64,000 nucleotides of DNA, from NCBI GenBank assembly GCA_026399835.1, contig JAPLQE010000059.1, positions 92,500 to 156,499 of the forward strand, written 5' to 3'. This DNA comes from Burkholderiales bacterium. Its GTDB lineage: Bacteria > Pseudomonadota > Gammaproteobacteria > Burkholderiales > Burkholderiaceae_E. Made by a program: the position numbers and the translations under genes. Under the pieces are notes generated by a model. The model was not told the origin of the DNA and did not search any database. It saw only the letters and a list, made by a program, of their open reading frames with translations. The first letter of the stretch is position 1. The number at the start of each line of letters is the position of its first letter. Shown piece after piece: positions 27,723-38,109 of the stretch.

Positions 27723-28658
27723 TCAGCTCCGGTGCCCGTCGGCGTGCGGCTTGAGGCACGCCCAGGCGAAGTCGTGGAAGGGCGTCGGGATGCCATGGAC
27801 GCGGCCGAGCCGCGCGACGGTGCCGCTCAGCCCGTCGAGCTCGAGCCGGCGGCCGGCGACGAGGTCGTGAAACATCGAGGCGACCATGTCGGCGGGCAGT
27901 CCGCGCAGCATCGCGAGCGCGGCCTCGGCGTCGGCGTCCTCGAGCGGCACACCCTCGGCGCGCGCGACCGCGAGCACCTCGGCGATCGAGCGGCGGGCGA
28001 GCGCCAGCAGCGCCTCGTCGCGATAGACGACGCCGGCCGGCGAACGGGTCAGGCAGGTGAGCGCGGCGTTGGTCGCCAGCGCCAGAAACTTGGTCCACTG
28101 CGGCCGGGCGATGTCCTCGACCCGGGTCGCCACGAAGGGCGTGGGCAGGGCCGCGCCGCGGACCTGCGCGACGAAGGCCGCGAGCACCGGATCGGACGAC
28201 GCACCGGGTCCGCCGAAGACGATCGAGGACATGTCAGACAGGTAATCGACGATGCCGGGCTCGCGCAGCCTCCCCGCCACCAGCGCGAGTCCGCCCCAGC
28301 AGCGCGCATCCGGTGCGCCGGCCTGCACGCGCGCGACGCCGTCGACGCCGTTCTGCAGGCAGACGACGGCGGCGGCCGACTCGAGCATCGGACGCCAGGC
28401 CTCGGCGGACGCCCGCGCGTCGTACAGCTTCACGCAGGACAGCACCAGGTCGACGCCGGCCGCGTCCTCGGGCCGGACGATCGCGCCGACACCCGCCGCA
28501 TGGAAGTCGCCGCGCGGCCCGCACAGCCGCACGCCGTGCGCCGCGATGGCGTCTCGCGCGGCGGGCCGCACCGCGAACGCGACCTCGAAGCCGGCGAGCG
28601 ACAGCAGGCCGCCGACGTAGCAGCCGACGGCCCCGGCCCCGAGGACGACGACCTTCAT
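27723..28658 (-). CDS. ketopantoate reductase family protein (2-dehydropantoate 2-reductase-like)
   Basis: 311 residues, NADPH motif VVVLGAGAVGCYVGGLL at the start, VLSCVKLYDARAS and VVCLQNGVDG in the middle, catalytic Lys in RPQWTKFLALATNAALTCLT, and the ApbA C-terminal domain. PanE in pantothenate synthesis reduces ketopantoate, but this copy lies in a catabolic cluster between a glutathione transferase and a class II aldolase, so reduction of another 2-keto acid is likely. It is 19 bases downstream of the transferase gene. Confidence 0.88.
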   Translation of the reverse strand: MKVVVLGAGAVGCYVGGLLSLAGFEVAFAVRPAARDAIAAHGVRLCGPRGDFHAAGVGAIVRPEDAAGVDLVLSCVKLYDARASAEAWRPMLESAAAVVCLQNGVDGVARVQAGAPDARCWGGLALVAGRLREPGIVDYLSDMSSIVFGGPGASSDPVLAAFVAQVRGAALPTPFVATRVEDIARPQWTKFLALATNAALTCLTRSPAGVVYRDEALLALARRSIAEVLAVARAEGVPLEDADAEAALAMLRGLPADMVASMFHDLVAGRRLELDGLSGTVARLGRVHGIPTPFHDFAWACLKPHADGHRS

Positions 28659-28677
28659 GCGCGTCGCGTCCCGGCGT

Positions 28678-29577
28678 TCAGCCGGCGCCCCCGGCCTTGG
28701 CGGCGGCCTGCGCGTCGAGCTTGTCCTGCGTCTTCGTGTCGAAGTCGCTCGCCTCGTGCCGCTCGCGCAGCTGCGCGGCCGGGTCGCCCATCACCCGGTT
28801 GACGATGCGCCCGCGCCGCACCGCCGGCCGCGCGCCGATCTGGTCGGCCCAGCGCACCACGTTCGTGTACTCGTGGACCGACAGGAACTCGCCCGCCCCG
28901 TAGAGCAGACCCTTGACCAGCCCGCCGTACCACGGCCAGACGGCGATGTCGGCGATGGTGTAGTCGGCGCCGCCGAGGAACGCGCTCTCGGCGAGGCGCC
29001 GGTCGAGCACGTCGAGCTGGCGCTTGGTCTCCATCGCGAACCGGTCGATCGCGTATCCGATCTTCGTCGGCGCGTAGGCGTAGAAGTGCCCCAGGCCGCC
29101 GCCCAGGTAGGGCGCGCTGCCCATCTGCCAGAACAGCCACGACAGGCATTCCGCGCGGGCCGGCCCGGACTTCGGCAGGAAGGCGCCGAACGTCTCGGCC
29201 AGGTGCATCAGGATCGCGCCGGACTCGAACACCCGCACCGGCTCCGGACCGCTGCGGTCGACGAGCGCGGGAATCTTGGAGTTCGGGTTGGCGGCGACGA
29301 AGCCGCTGGAGAACTGCTCGCCCTCGTTGATCCGGATCAGCCAGGCGTCGTACTCGGCGCCGGCGTGGCCGAGCGCGAGCAGCTCCTCGAGCATGATCGT
29401 GACCTTCTGGCCGTTGGGCGTGCCGAGCGAGTAGAGCTGCATCGGATGCCGGCCGACGGGCAGGTCCTTGTCATGGGTGGGTCCGGCGATCGGGCGGTTG
29501 ATGTTCGCGAAGCGCCCGCCGCTGGCCTTGTTCCAGGTCCAGACCTTGGGCGGGATGTACTCGTTCGTGTCGCTCAT
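28678..29577 (-). CDS. yghU: glutathione S-transferase family, YghU-type disulfide-bond reductase
   Basis: 299 residues in the YghU/Nu-class glutathione transferase group, which bind two glutathiones and reduce disulfides or peroxides. Typical N-terminus YIPPKVWTWN, thioredoxin-fold part HPMQLYSLGTPNGQKVTIMLEEL, the Thr/Asn-based active site region with NPNSKIPALVD and FESGAILMHLAE, and the C-terminal helix domain LSWLFWQMGSAPYLGGGLGHFY. ATG overlaps the DUF35 gene stop (ATGA at 29574-29577). In a catabolic cluster it may remove a reactive intermediate, but YghU may simply be detoxifying. Confidence 0.9.
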   Translation of the reverse strand: MSDTNEYIPPKVWTWNKASGGRFANINRPIAGPTHDKDLPVGRHPMQLYSLGTPNGQKVTIMLEELLALGHAGAEYDAWLIRINEGEQFSSGFVAANPNSKIPALVDRSGPEPVRVFESGAILMHLAETFGAFLPKSGPARAECLSWLFWQMGSAPYLGGGLGHFYAYAPTKIGYAIDRFAMETKRQLDVLDRRLAESAFLGGADYTIADIAVWPWYGGLVKGLLYGAGEFLSVHEYTNVVRWADQIGARPAVRRGRIVNRVMGDPAAQLRERHEASDFDTKTQDKLDAQAAAKAGGAG

Positions 29578-30053
29578 GAGGGGCTCCAGGGTTCGGAATG
29601 CGGATCGGATCGGGTCGTCGACGGCGAGTGTGTCATGCGCGCGCCGAACAGCGCGCCGTCCTCGTAGCGCAGCACCAGCAGCCCGATGCGCCCGCCGATG
29701 TCGGCGGCCTCGACCGCACCGACCATCCGGCACATCAGGCGCACGCCGTCGTCGAGGTCCACCAGGCCGATGGCGTAGGGCGCGTCGGCGCGGAACGCGG
29801 CCGGGGCCACGTGCACTCGGGTGAAGCTGTACAGCACGCCCGCGGGTGCGAGGTCGGTCCACGAGACAGACCGGCTCCAGCAGGCCCGGCACAGGTTGCG
29901 CGGCGGAAAGCCGAGCAGTGCGCAGTCGTCGCAGCGGGTCGAACGCATCGTGCCGGCCTCGAGCGCGTCCCAGAACGGCCGCGTGAAGGCCGAGACACGG
30001 GGCGGGAACGGCCGCGGGCCGGGCATCCGGAGCTCGGGCAGCGGTGCGCTCAT
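29574..30053 (-). CDS. OB-fold, zinc-ribbon DUF35 protein, partner of the thiolase-like enzyme
   Basis: 159-residue protein with the DUF35 architecture: an N-terminal helix (FTRPFWDALEAGTMRSTRC), a rubredoxin-like zinc ribbon CDDC-N10-CRAC near residues 42-58, and an OB fold GVLYSFTRVHVAPAAFRADAPY with LMCRMVG. DUF35 proteins pair with thiolase-fold enzymes and supply the acyl-CoA binding site of steroid side-chain aldolases. The gene overlaps the thiolase-like gene (start 30053, stop of that gene 30050), strong support for a complex. Confidence 0.88.
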   Translation of the reverse strand: MSAPLPELRMPGPRPFPPRVSAFTRPFWDALEAGTMRSTRCDDCALLGFPPRNLCRACWSRSVSWTDLAPAGVLYSFTRVHVAPAAFRADAPYAIGLVDLDDGVRLMCRMVGAVEAADIGGRIGLLVLRYEDGALFGARMTHSPSTTRSDPHSEPWSPS

Positions 30054-31243
30054 CGCACGGCCTCCAGCACATGGACCAGCGCCGCGTTGTACTTGCCGAG
30101 CTCGCAGACGGTCATGGTGATCGGGCCGCGCGCGGCCTGTCGGGGCCCGGCCTGCCCGCTCGCCTGCAGCACCGCCTCGACGACGTCGTAGAGCGGCGTC
30201 GCCTCGGGCGGATGGCCGCGCGACAGACAGCCGCCGCAGGTGTTGACCGGGAACTCGCCGTCGGCGCGCGTGCGCCCGTCGGCGGCCGCTGCGGCGCCCT
30301 GCCCGCGCGGGAAGAGACCGAGCGCCTCGGTCGCCAGCACCTCGACGATCGTGCACGGTGCGTAGAGCTGGAAGGCCGAGACATCGGAGAGGGCGATGCC
30401 CGCCGCGTCCAGCGCGCGGCGCGACGCGAGCCGCAGCGTGCCGTAGTCGAGCGCATCGGTACCCGCGCGGTCCGACAGCTGGTGCAGGCCCTCGTGCTCG
30501 AAGCCGCGGCCGCGCACCACCACGTAGGGGCGGCCGCTCGCGCGCGCGAGCGCCTCGGACACGACGACGAGCGCCACCGCGCCGTCGGCGCGGCCCGGCA
30601 CCTCGAGCAGGCCGAGCGGCTCGACGATGGGACGCGCGGCCAGCACGTCCTCGACGGTGATCGGCGTGCGGTACTGGGCGAGCGGGTTGTGCAGCGCGTG
30701 GGCGCGGTTCTTCACCGCGACCGAGGCCAGCACGGCGCGCGGCACGCGGTGCTCGTGCAGGTAGCGCTGCGCGTCCATCGCGTACCAGGCGATCGGCACC
30801 GCGCCGAACACCGACTGGAAGTCGACGTCGCCGGTGAGGCGGATGCTGTAGTCGAGGTGGCGCGCGGTGGGCACGGCGGTCTCGAAGTGCACGCCGAGCG
30901 CGAGCATGCAATCGGCCTGCCCGGACGTGACCTGGTGCACCGCGGTGTCGAACGCATGACCGCCGGTCATGCCGTTGCCCAGCACCTGCACGACGGTCGC
31001 GCTGGCGCGGATGCCCAGGTGCGAGACGAGGAAGGTGTGGAAATAGCCCTGCTTCGTGTGGTCGCCGGGATGGGCGACGGCCACGCCGTCGATGGATTCC
31101 TTGCCGAGGCCGGCCATCGCCATCGCGTCGAGCACGACGTCGACGGCGAGTTCGTGTTCGAGCACCGCATCGCCGGTGGCCGACTTCTGCCAAGTGCCGA
31201 CGGGCACGGCGCCCCAGCCGAGGATGGCGGCGCGGCGGCTCAT
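30050..31243 (-). CDS. thiolase-fold enzyme (acetyl-CoA acetyltransferase-like / aldolase-like), nucleophile Cys absent
   Basis: 397-residue member of the SCP2-thiolase-like family. The site of the nucleophilic Cys (LCGSGL in biosynthetic thiolases) reads GNGMTGGHA here, with Gly in place of Cys. The GHP motif remains (GGCLSRGHPPEAT) and a Cys in TMTVCELGK fits the second catalytic Cys. Such Cys-lacking thiolase-folds with a DUF35 partner (Ltp2-type) cleave beta-hydroxyacyl-CoAs by retro-aldol reaction, so that is the likelier role than acyl transfer; this is inference. Start at ATG 31243 (MSRRAAILGWG); a start at 31318 would add an unconserved tail. Confidence 0.82.
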   Translation of the reverse strand: MSRRAAILGWGAVPVGTWQKSATGDAVLEHELAVDVVLDAMAMAGLGKESIDGVAVAHPGDHTKQGYFHTFLVSHLGIRASATVVQVLGNGMTGGHAFDTAVHQVTSGQADCMLALGVHFETAVPTARHLDYSIRLTGDVDFQSVFGAVPIAWYAMDAQRYLHEHRVPRAVLASVAVKNRAHALHNPLAQYRTPITVEDVLAARPIVEPLGLLEVPGRADGAVALVVVSEALARASGRPYVVVRGRGFEHEGLHQLSDRAGTDALDYGTLRLASRRALDAAGIALSDVSAFQLYAPCTIVEVLATEALGLFPRGQGAAAAADGRTRADGEFPVNTCGGCLSRGHPPEATPLYDVVEAVLQASGQAGPRQAARGPITMTVCELGKYNAALVHVLEAVR

Positions 31244-31436
31244 CGGCGCGGGGCGAGGGGCGCGTGCGACGGCAGGTCGCGCCGGGCGGAGCCGGACGCC
31301 GATGACGACGGGACACAAGGCGCAACGGACATCGCGGACCTGCAGGGGAGGCGCGCCGCGGGCGGGCGCGGCCGGGAAAGTGTCGCACGGCGCCGCGCGC
31401 GAGCCCGCGGCACCGGCGCCAAAGCAGAACGCACGC

Positions 31437-32981
31437 TCAGCCGGCCGGCGGCCCGGGCTCGAGCCAGGCCTCGACCAGGGTGCGCTGGACCTTGCCGCTG
31501 GTGCTGCGCGGAAAGACCTCGGGCGAGGCCACGACGCGGATCTCGCGCGGCAGCTTGTACGAGGACAGCCGTTCGCGGCACGCCTGCATCAGCGAGGCCG
31601 CATCCGCGCCCGGGTCGTGCACGGCGACGAAGGCCACGGGCACTTCCCCCCAGCGCGCATCGCGCCGGCGCACGACGACGGCCTCGGCGACCCGCGGGTC
31701 GGCCATCAGCGCGCGCTCGATCTCCATCGGATAGATGTTCTCGCCGCCCGACTTGATCAGGTACTTCGAGCGGTCGACGAAGCTCAGCCGCCCGTCGGGC
31801 TCCTCGACGAACAGGTCGCCCATGTGGAACCAGCCGCCTCGGAACGCCTCGGCATTGACCGCGTCGGCGTTCAGGTAGCCGCTGAACAGCGTCGGGCCGC
31901 GCAGCGCGATCTCGCCGGGCTCGCCGGGCGCGACGTCGCGGTCGTCCGCGTCGACGAGCCGCCAGCGGTACAGCGAGTTGTGCAGCTTGGCCATCCGCGT
32001 CGGCACCTCGCCGATCGCGAAGCGCCCGCCCGCAGCGGGCAGCATCCCCGTCTCGGTCGAGCCGAAGGTGTTGAACCACGGCGCCTGCAGCAGCAGCGAG
32101 GCCTCGGCGATCGTCTGCGGCGGCACGAGGTCCGCCAGCGCGCCGGCCAGCCTGATGCCCGCGGGCCGCACGCCCGCGTCGCGCAGCGCCTCGACCAGCG
32201 GCTCGATCATCCCGGGGATCAGCACCAGCCACCACTGCGGCACCGTCGCCACCAGCGCGACGATGCGCGGGATGTCCGCCCCGTCGACGACATGGACGGT
32301 CCCGCCCATCCCGAGCGTGTGCAGCGCGTGCTCGAGGCACACCATGTGGAACATCGGCGCCCAGGCGACGAAGCCGTCGCCCTCGACGAGCCCCAGGTCG
32401 ATGCGGCTCGACGCCATCCGCGCGAGCTCGGCCCGGTGGCTGATCGCCGCGCCCTTGGGCAGCCCGGTCGTGCCGCTGGTGTAGAGCACGAGGAGCGCGT
32501 CCTCGGGTTCGGCGACCTCGTCGGGCGAGGTGTCGGCGGCCTCGGCGAGGCAGCGCTCGTAGGCGTCGCCGAACGCGATCACCGTGGCGCCCGCCGCGCC
32601 GGCCGCCGCCAGCGCCGCCTCGAAGCGCGGCGAGACGAGCACCACCCGGGGCGCGACCAGCCCGATGCAGTAGGCGAGTTCGTCGCGGGCGAGCCGCCAG
32701 TTCTGCGCGCACAGCACTGCACCCAGCCGCGCCGCGGCGAAGCTCGCCTCGATGTACTCGAAGCGGTTCTCGGAGAGGATCGCGATCCGTTCGCCGCGCG
32801 TCACGCCGAGCGCGGCGAGCGCGTTGGCGAGGCGGTCGGCGCGGCGATCGAGCGCGCGGTAGCTCAGCGTGCGCACGCCGTCGTCGAGGGCGATCCGCCC
32901 CGGAACGCGGCGTGCAGGGTCGGCCAGCAGTTCGCCGACAGTCGAGCGGGCGGCGCGCTGCGCGAGGGGGTCGGGTCGCAT
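31437..32981 (-). CDS. AMP-dependent acyl-CoA synthetase
   Basis: 514-residue adenylate-forming ligase that activates a carboxylic acid to its CoA thioester. Motifs: VLYTSGTTGLPKGAAISH (P-loop-like A3) near 165, FNTFGSTETG (A5), GWFHMGDLFVEE (A7), FVDRSKYLIKSGGENIYPMEIE (A8) and the C-terminal catalytic Lys in PRSTSGKVQRTLV. It starts two bases after the Rieske gene stop, so they are co-transcribed. Substrate is probably an aromatic or terpenoid acid given the neighbours, but cannot be read. Confidence 0.92.
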   Translation of the reverse strand: MRPDPLAQRAARSTVGELLADPARRVPGRIALDDGVRTLSYRALDRRADRLANALAALGVTRGERIAILSENRFEYIEASFAAARLGAVLCAQNWRLARDELAYCIGLVAPRVVLVSPRFEAALAAAGAAGATVIAFGDAYERCLAEAADTSPDEVAEPEDALLVLYTSGTTGLPKGAAISHRAELARMASSRIDLGLVEGDGFVAWAPMFHMVCLEHALHTLGMGGTVHVVDGADIPRIVALVATVPQWWLVLIPGMIEPLVEALRDAGVRPAGIRLAGALADLVPPQTIAEASLLLQAPWFNTFGSTETGMLPAAGGRFAIGEVPTRMAKLHNSLYRWRLVDADDRDVAPGEPGEIALRGPTLFSGYLNADAVNAEAFRGGWFHMGDLFVEEPDGRLSFVDRSKYLIKSGGENIYPMEIERALMADPRVAEAVVVRRRDARWGEVPVAFVAVHDPGADAASLMQACRERLSSYKLPREIRVVASPEVFPRSTSGKVQRTLVEAWLEPGPPAG

Positions 32982-32983
32982 GC

Positions 32984-34240
32984 TCAGTCCTCGGTCCAGT
33001 CGTCCAGCAGCGGCGTCACGCGCAGCGCCGCCGGAATCCGTTCGGTACCGATGCGCCGGTCGAGCGCCTCGTGCCAGTGGTAGATGCGGCGCTCCTGGTA
33101 GCTGAGCGGCACGCCGCGAAAGCCGGGCGACGCGATCGAGGCCTGGATCGGTGCGACGAACTCGACATCCTCCTCGACGATCCGGTCGAAGTTGGCGATG
33201 CGCGTCTCCCAGAGCGGATCGCGCTCGCCGTCGCGCATCGGCGCGAACCACAGCACCTCCATCCGCGTGCGGTCGATCGCGAGCGGCCAGATCGCGATGC
33301 CGGGCACCCCGGTCGACGAGAACGGCAGGATCAGGTTCGGGAACAGGCTGTAGCTCGCGTTGAAGTCGCGCTCGATGTCGGTGATGCCGCTCATCTCGGG
33401 CATGCCCGCCGCGCCCGGGTCGATCCAGCCGGCGCGCCGGTGCGGCGAGAGCATCATCGAATGGCCGTTGCGCCACAGGTGCACGTTGGTGCCGGTGTGG
33501 TCGAAGATGCGGTGGGTGGTCTTCTGGTGCAGCAGGCGGAAGTGGTAGGCCTCGAGGAAGTTCTCGAGCACGACCTTGTAGTTGCCGGTCACCTCGACCG
33601 TGCGCCGGTGCACCAGCCGCAGCGACTCGAGCGGCAGGTGGCGCAGGTAGCGCGCCATCGGTTCGACGAAGCGCGCGAGCGGCTCGGCCGCGGGGTCCTC
33701 GCAGACGAAGACGAAGGGCCCGAAGGTCTCGCAGCGTACCGGGACGAGCCCCAGGCGCGCGGTGTCCAGCCCGCTGAAGTCGCGCGGGTCGGTGACCGCC
33801 TGCAGCGCGCCGTCGAGGCCGTAGGTCCAGCCGTGGTAGCCGCAGGTGAAGCTGCCGGCGGCCGTGCCCGAGCCGCCGCGCGCGACCGGAGCGCCACGGT
33901 GCCGGCAGGTGTTGTAGAACGCCCGGACGGTCCCGTCGAGCCCGCGCACGACGAGGATCGGCGAGCCGCTGCGGTCGGATTCGTACCAGCTCCCGGGCTC
34001 GGGCAGCTGGTCGACGTGGCCGGCCCAGGTCCAGCCGCGCCGCAGGAGCGCATCGCGCTCGAGCTCGAAGAAGGCCGGGTCCGAGTAGCGGCCCGGCGCC
34101 AGCTCCGGCAGCCGCGGGAAGCCCTCGGGCGGCGAGCGACGCTGCCGCTCCGCGGCGACCCGCGCCTTCCAGCGCTCGACCGTCGGCCCGTCCAGCCCGG
34201 CCCGGTCCGCGGTGTCCGCGGCCGCCTCCTTCGTCTGCAT
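32984..34240 (-). CDS. Rieske ring-hydroxylating oxygenase, alpha subunit
   Basis: 418-residue oxygenase. Rieske 2Fe-2S ligands are Cys112-His114 (CRHRG) and Cys133-His136 (CGYHGW). The mononuclear iron site is His233 and His238 in ENFLEAYHFRLLH; the usual bridging Asp three before the first His is Glu230 here. No small subunit, ferredoxin or reductase gene lies beside it, so electron partners come from elsewhere. First gene of the leftward cluster, 165 bases from divergent CoA ligase. Such stand-alone alpha subunits hydroxylate or demethylate aromatic and related substrates. Confidence 0.9.
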   Translation of the reverse strand: MQTKEAAADTADRAGLDGPTVERWKARVAAERQRRSPPEGFPRLPELAPGRYSDPAFFELERDALLRRGWTWAGHVDQLPEPGSWYESDRSGSPILVVRGLDGTVRAFYNTCRHRGAPVARGGSGTAAGSFTCGYHGWTYGLDGALQAVTDPRDFSGLDTARLGLVPVRCETFGPFVFVCEDPAAEPLARFVEPMARYLRHLPLESLRLVHRRTVEVTGNYKVVLENFLEAYHFRLLHQKTTHRIFDHTGTNVHLWRNGHSMMLSPHRRAGWIDPGAAGMPEMSGITDIERDFNASYSLFPNLILPFSSTGVPGIAIWPLAIDRTRMEVLWFAPMRDGERDPLWETRIANFDRIVEEDVEFVAPIQASIASPGFRGVPLSYQERRIYHWHEALDRRIGTERIPAALRVTPLLDDWTED

Positions 34241-34405
34241 GCCTCCTCCCCGGGCGGACGGATCCGCCTCCCCGGGGAGTCTAGCCCGGGCGCCGCCCGG
34301 AATCGCGCGCGGTTGTCAGTTCCCGGTCGATCGAACATCATCGCCCCGGACGACGGGAGCACGATCCCGCGGTCCCTCGACACGGGCCGACGGCGACACG
34401 GGACC

Positions 34406-36025
34406 ATGATGAGCACGACGATGCGCGACTTCCCCCTGCACGAGCGCACGATCGGGCGCGTGATCGCCGAGAAGGCCGCCCGCATCCCCGAACGCAGCTT
34501 CCTGCGCTGGCAGGGCCGCGACTGGCGCTATGCCGAGCTCGAGCGGATCACCAACCGCTACGCGAACGGCTTCGCCGCGCTCGGCGTGCGCCATGGCGAC
34601 CGGGTCGCGCTGATGATGCCCAACTGCCCCGAGCTGCTGTGGGCGCTGTGGGGGCTGGGCAAGCTCGGCGCGGTGGCGGTGGCGCTGAACACCGCGGCGA
34701 AGGGCGACATGCTGCGCTACTTCGTCGCGCAGTCCGACGCGAGCTGCCTCGTGGTCGACGACGAGTGGGTCGACCGGGTGCGCGAGGTCTGCGCGCAGCT
34801 GCCCGATGTCACCCGCTACGTGGTGCGCGGCGACGCGTCGCTCGAGGTGCCCGGGGCGCGCACGGTGCGCTTCGAGACGCTCGACTCGGACGACGAGACC
34901 CGCCCGCCGCTCGAGGCCGTGCGCCATGACGACACGCAGACCATCGTCTACACCTCGGGCACGACCGGCCCCTCCAAGGGCGTGATGTGCCCGCAGTCGC
35001 AGGGGCACGGCATCGGCCGGGCGCTGACGCTCGACTACGGCTACCTGCCCGACGACGTGCTCTACGCCTGCCTGCCGCTCTTCCACGTCAACGCGCTCTG
35101 GTACTCGTGCTACGCGGCGCTGTGGGCCGACGCGACGGTCGCGCTGTCGCCGCGCTTCTCGGCCACGCGCTTCTGGGACGAGATCCGCGCGTCGCGCGCC
35201 ACGCAGTTCAACTCGCTGGGCGCGATGACGAACATCATCCTCCAGCTGCCGCCGGGGCCGCAGGACCGCGAGCACCGCGTGCGCCAGGCGATGCTCGTGC
35301 CGATGACGAAGGACCTGCCGGCGCGCTTCCTGGAGCGGTACGGCATCAGGTCGACCTCGCTCTTCGCGATGTCGGAGAACTACGCGGTGACGACCTACGT
35401 GCCCGACGACCGCCCCGACAAGGCGGGCTCGGCCGGGCATCCGCGCGACGCGAGCCTGCTGCGCATCGTCGACGATGACGGCACCGAGCTGCCCGCGGGC
35501 GAGGTCGGCGAGATCCTGATGAAGCCGCTGTTGCCGGGCACGATGATGAAGGGCTACTACGCGATGCCCGAGGCGACCGCGAACGCCTTCGTCGACGGCT
35601 GGTTCTGCACCGGCGACCGCGGCTGCGTCGATGCCGACGGCTACCTGTGGTTCGTCGACCGCAAGAAGGAGGCGATCCGCCGGCGCGGCGAGAACATCTC
35701 GGCCTACGAGGTCGAGCTGATCCTGTCGCGCCATCCGGCGGTCCTCGAGGTGGCGGCGGTGCCGGTGCCGTCCGAGATGAGCGAGGACGAGGTGATGGTC
35801 TACGTCGTCGTGCGCCCCGGCCACGCGGTGACCGAGGCCGAGCTCGTGCGCTTCGCCGCCGGGCGGATGAGCTACTTCATGGTGCCGCGCTTCGTCGCGT
35901 TCATCGACGCGCTGCCCAAGACGGCGACCGAGAAGATCGAGAAGTACAAGCTCAAGCAGGACGCGCTGGCGCGCCGCGCGTCGCTGTGGGACCGCGAGCG
36001 CGAGGGGATCGTGGTCGCGCGCTAG
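34406..36025 (+). CDS. AMP-dependent acyl-CoA ligase (CaiC-like)
   Basis: 539-residue adenylate-forming ligase. Motifs: TIVYTSGTTGPSKGVMCPQS near 178, CLPLFHVNALWYS, FAMSENYAVTTY (A5 region), GWFCTGDRGCVDADGYLWF, FVDRKKEAIRRRGENISAYE and the catalytic Lys region ALPKTATEKIEKYKLK. It resembles crotonobetaine/carnitine-CoA ligase-type enzymes. Starts at 34406, 34409 and 34421 are all in frame; no strong ribosome site separates them. Divergent from the Rieske gene and 68 bases upstream of an acyl-CoA dehydrogenase, with which it forms a rightward operon: activation, then alpha-beta oxidation. Confidence 0.9.
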   Translation: MMSTTMRDFPLHERTIGRVIAEKAARIPERSFLRWQGRDWRYAELERITNRYANGFAALGVRHGDRVALMMPNCPELLWALWGLGKLGAVAVALNTAAKGDMLRYFVAQSDASCLVVDDEWVDRVREVCAQLPDVTRYVVRGDASLEVPGARTVRFETLDSDDETRPPLEAVRHDDTQTIVYTSGTTGPSKGVMCPQSQGHGIGRALTLDYGYLPDDVLYACLPLFHVNALWYSCYAALWADATVALSPRFSATRFWDEIRASRATQFNSLGAMTNIILQLPPGPQDREHRVRQAMLVPMTKDLPARFLERYGIRSTSLFAMSENYAVTTYVPDDRPDKAGSAGHPRDASLLRIVDDDGTELPAGEVGEILMKPLLPGTMMKGYYAMPEATANAFVDGWFCTGDRGCVDADGYLWFVDRKKEAIRRRGENISAYEVELILSRHPAVLEVAAVPVPSEMSEDEVMVYVVVRPGHAVTEAELVRFAAGRMSYFMVPRFVAFIDALPKTATEKIEKYKLKQDALARRASLWDREREGIVVAR

Positions 36026-36093
36026 CCGCTCCGGTTTGACGCTCGCGGAGCCGGCCACCAGAATCGGCCGCACACCGCTTCCGGACACGCCCG

Positions 36094-37275
<1,182 letters not shown>

Positions 37276-37335
37276 GCGGTCGCCGAGGACCGCGCTCGGG
37301 CGTGGCACGGACCGACGCGGCGCGCGCCGACCGCC

Positions 37336-38109
37336 TCAGGTGCGCAGCGTCAGCCCGCCGTCGGCCACCAGGCCGTGGCCGGTGATGAAGTCGGCCTCGT
37401 CGCTCGCGAGCAGCAGCACCGCCCGCGCCATGTCCATCGGCGTGCCGAGCCGGCGCAGCGCGGCCTTCTTCGCCCAGACCGCGCGGATCGCCGGGTCCTC
37501 GAAGGCCGCGCGCGTCATGCCGGTCTCGATCGCGCCGGGCAGCAGGTAGTTGACGGTGATGCCCCACTTGCCGAGCTCGAGCGCGAGCGTCTTCGACAGG
37601 CCGGCCACCGCGTGCTTGGAGGCCACGTAGCCGGCCAGCCCGAGGTCGGTGCGCTCGGCCATCACCGAGGCGGTGTTGACGATGCGCGCCCGGCCGGTCG
37701 CGGCGGCACGCTCGCGCAGCGCGGGGACCGCCTCGCGGCACAGCCTGAACGCGGCGCGCACGTTGACCTCGAACTGGCGGTCCCACATCGCGTCGGTCTG
37801 CGCCTCGACGAGCGCGCGCTCGGAGACGCCGGCGTTGTTGAACAGGATGTCGAGGCCGCCGCCCTCGCGCAGCGCGGCGGCGACGATGTCGGCCGGCGCC
37901 CCGTCTTCGGTGACGTCGCGTGCGAGCGGCACGATCCGTTCGACGCCCGCGTGCGCCGACAGGATGGGCGACGCCGGGCGGTCGACCGCGATCACGGTCG
38001 CGCCCTCGGCGGCGAAGAGCCGTGCCGTCGCCGCACCGATGCCGGAGGCGGCACCGGTGACGATGGCGACCTTGCCGCGCAGGCGGCCGTGCACGCCGGT
38101 CGCGCTCAC
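37336..38109 (-). CDS. SDR family oxidoreductase
   Basis: 257-residue classical SDR starting at GTG 38109, whose GTGA overlaps the stop of the metallo-hydrolase gene. Motifs: VAIVTGAASGIGAATARLF, FNNAGVSERA, NTASVMAERTDLGLAGYVASKHAVAGLSKTLALEL (Ser, Tyr, Lys) and GLVADGGLTLRT. Asp at VIAVDRP suggests NAD. Last gene of the seven-gene leftward operon from 44182; it may oxidise a hydroxy acid in that pathway. Confidence 0.9.
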   Translation of the reverse strand: MSATGVHGRLRGKVAIVTGAASGIGAATARLFAAEGATVIAVDRPASPILSAHAGVERIVPLARDVTEDGAPADIVAAALREGGGLDILFNNAGVSERALVEAQTDAMWDRQFEVNVRAAFRLCREAVPALRERAAATGRARIVNTASVMAERTDLGLAGYVASKHAVAGLSKTLALELGKWGITVNYLLPGAIETGMTRAAFEDPAIRAVWAKKAALRRLGTPMDMARAVLLLASDEADFITGHGLVADGGLTLRT

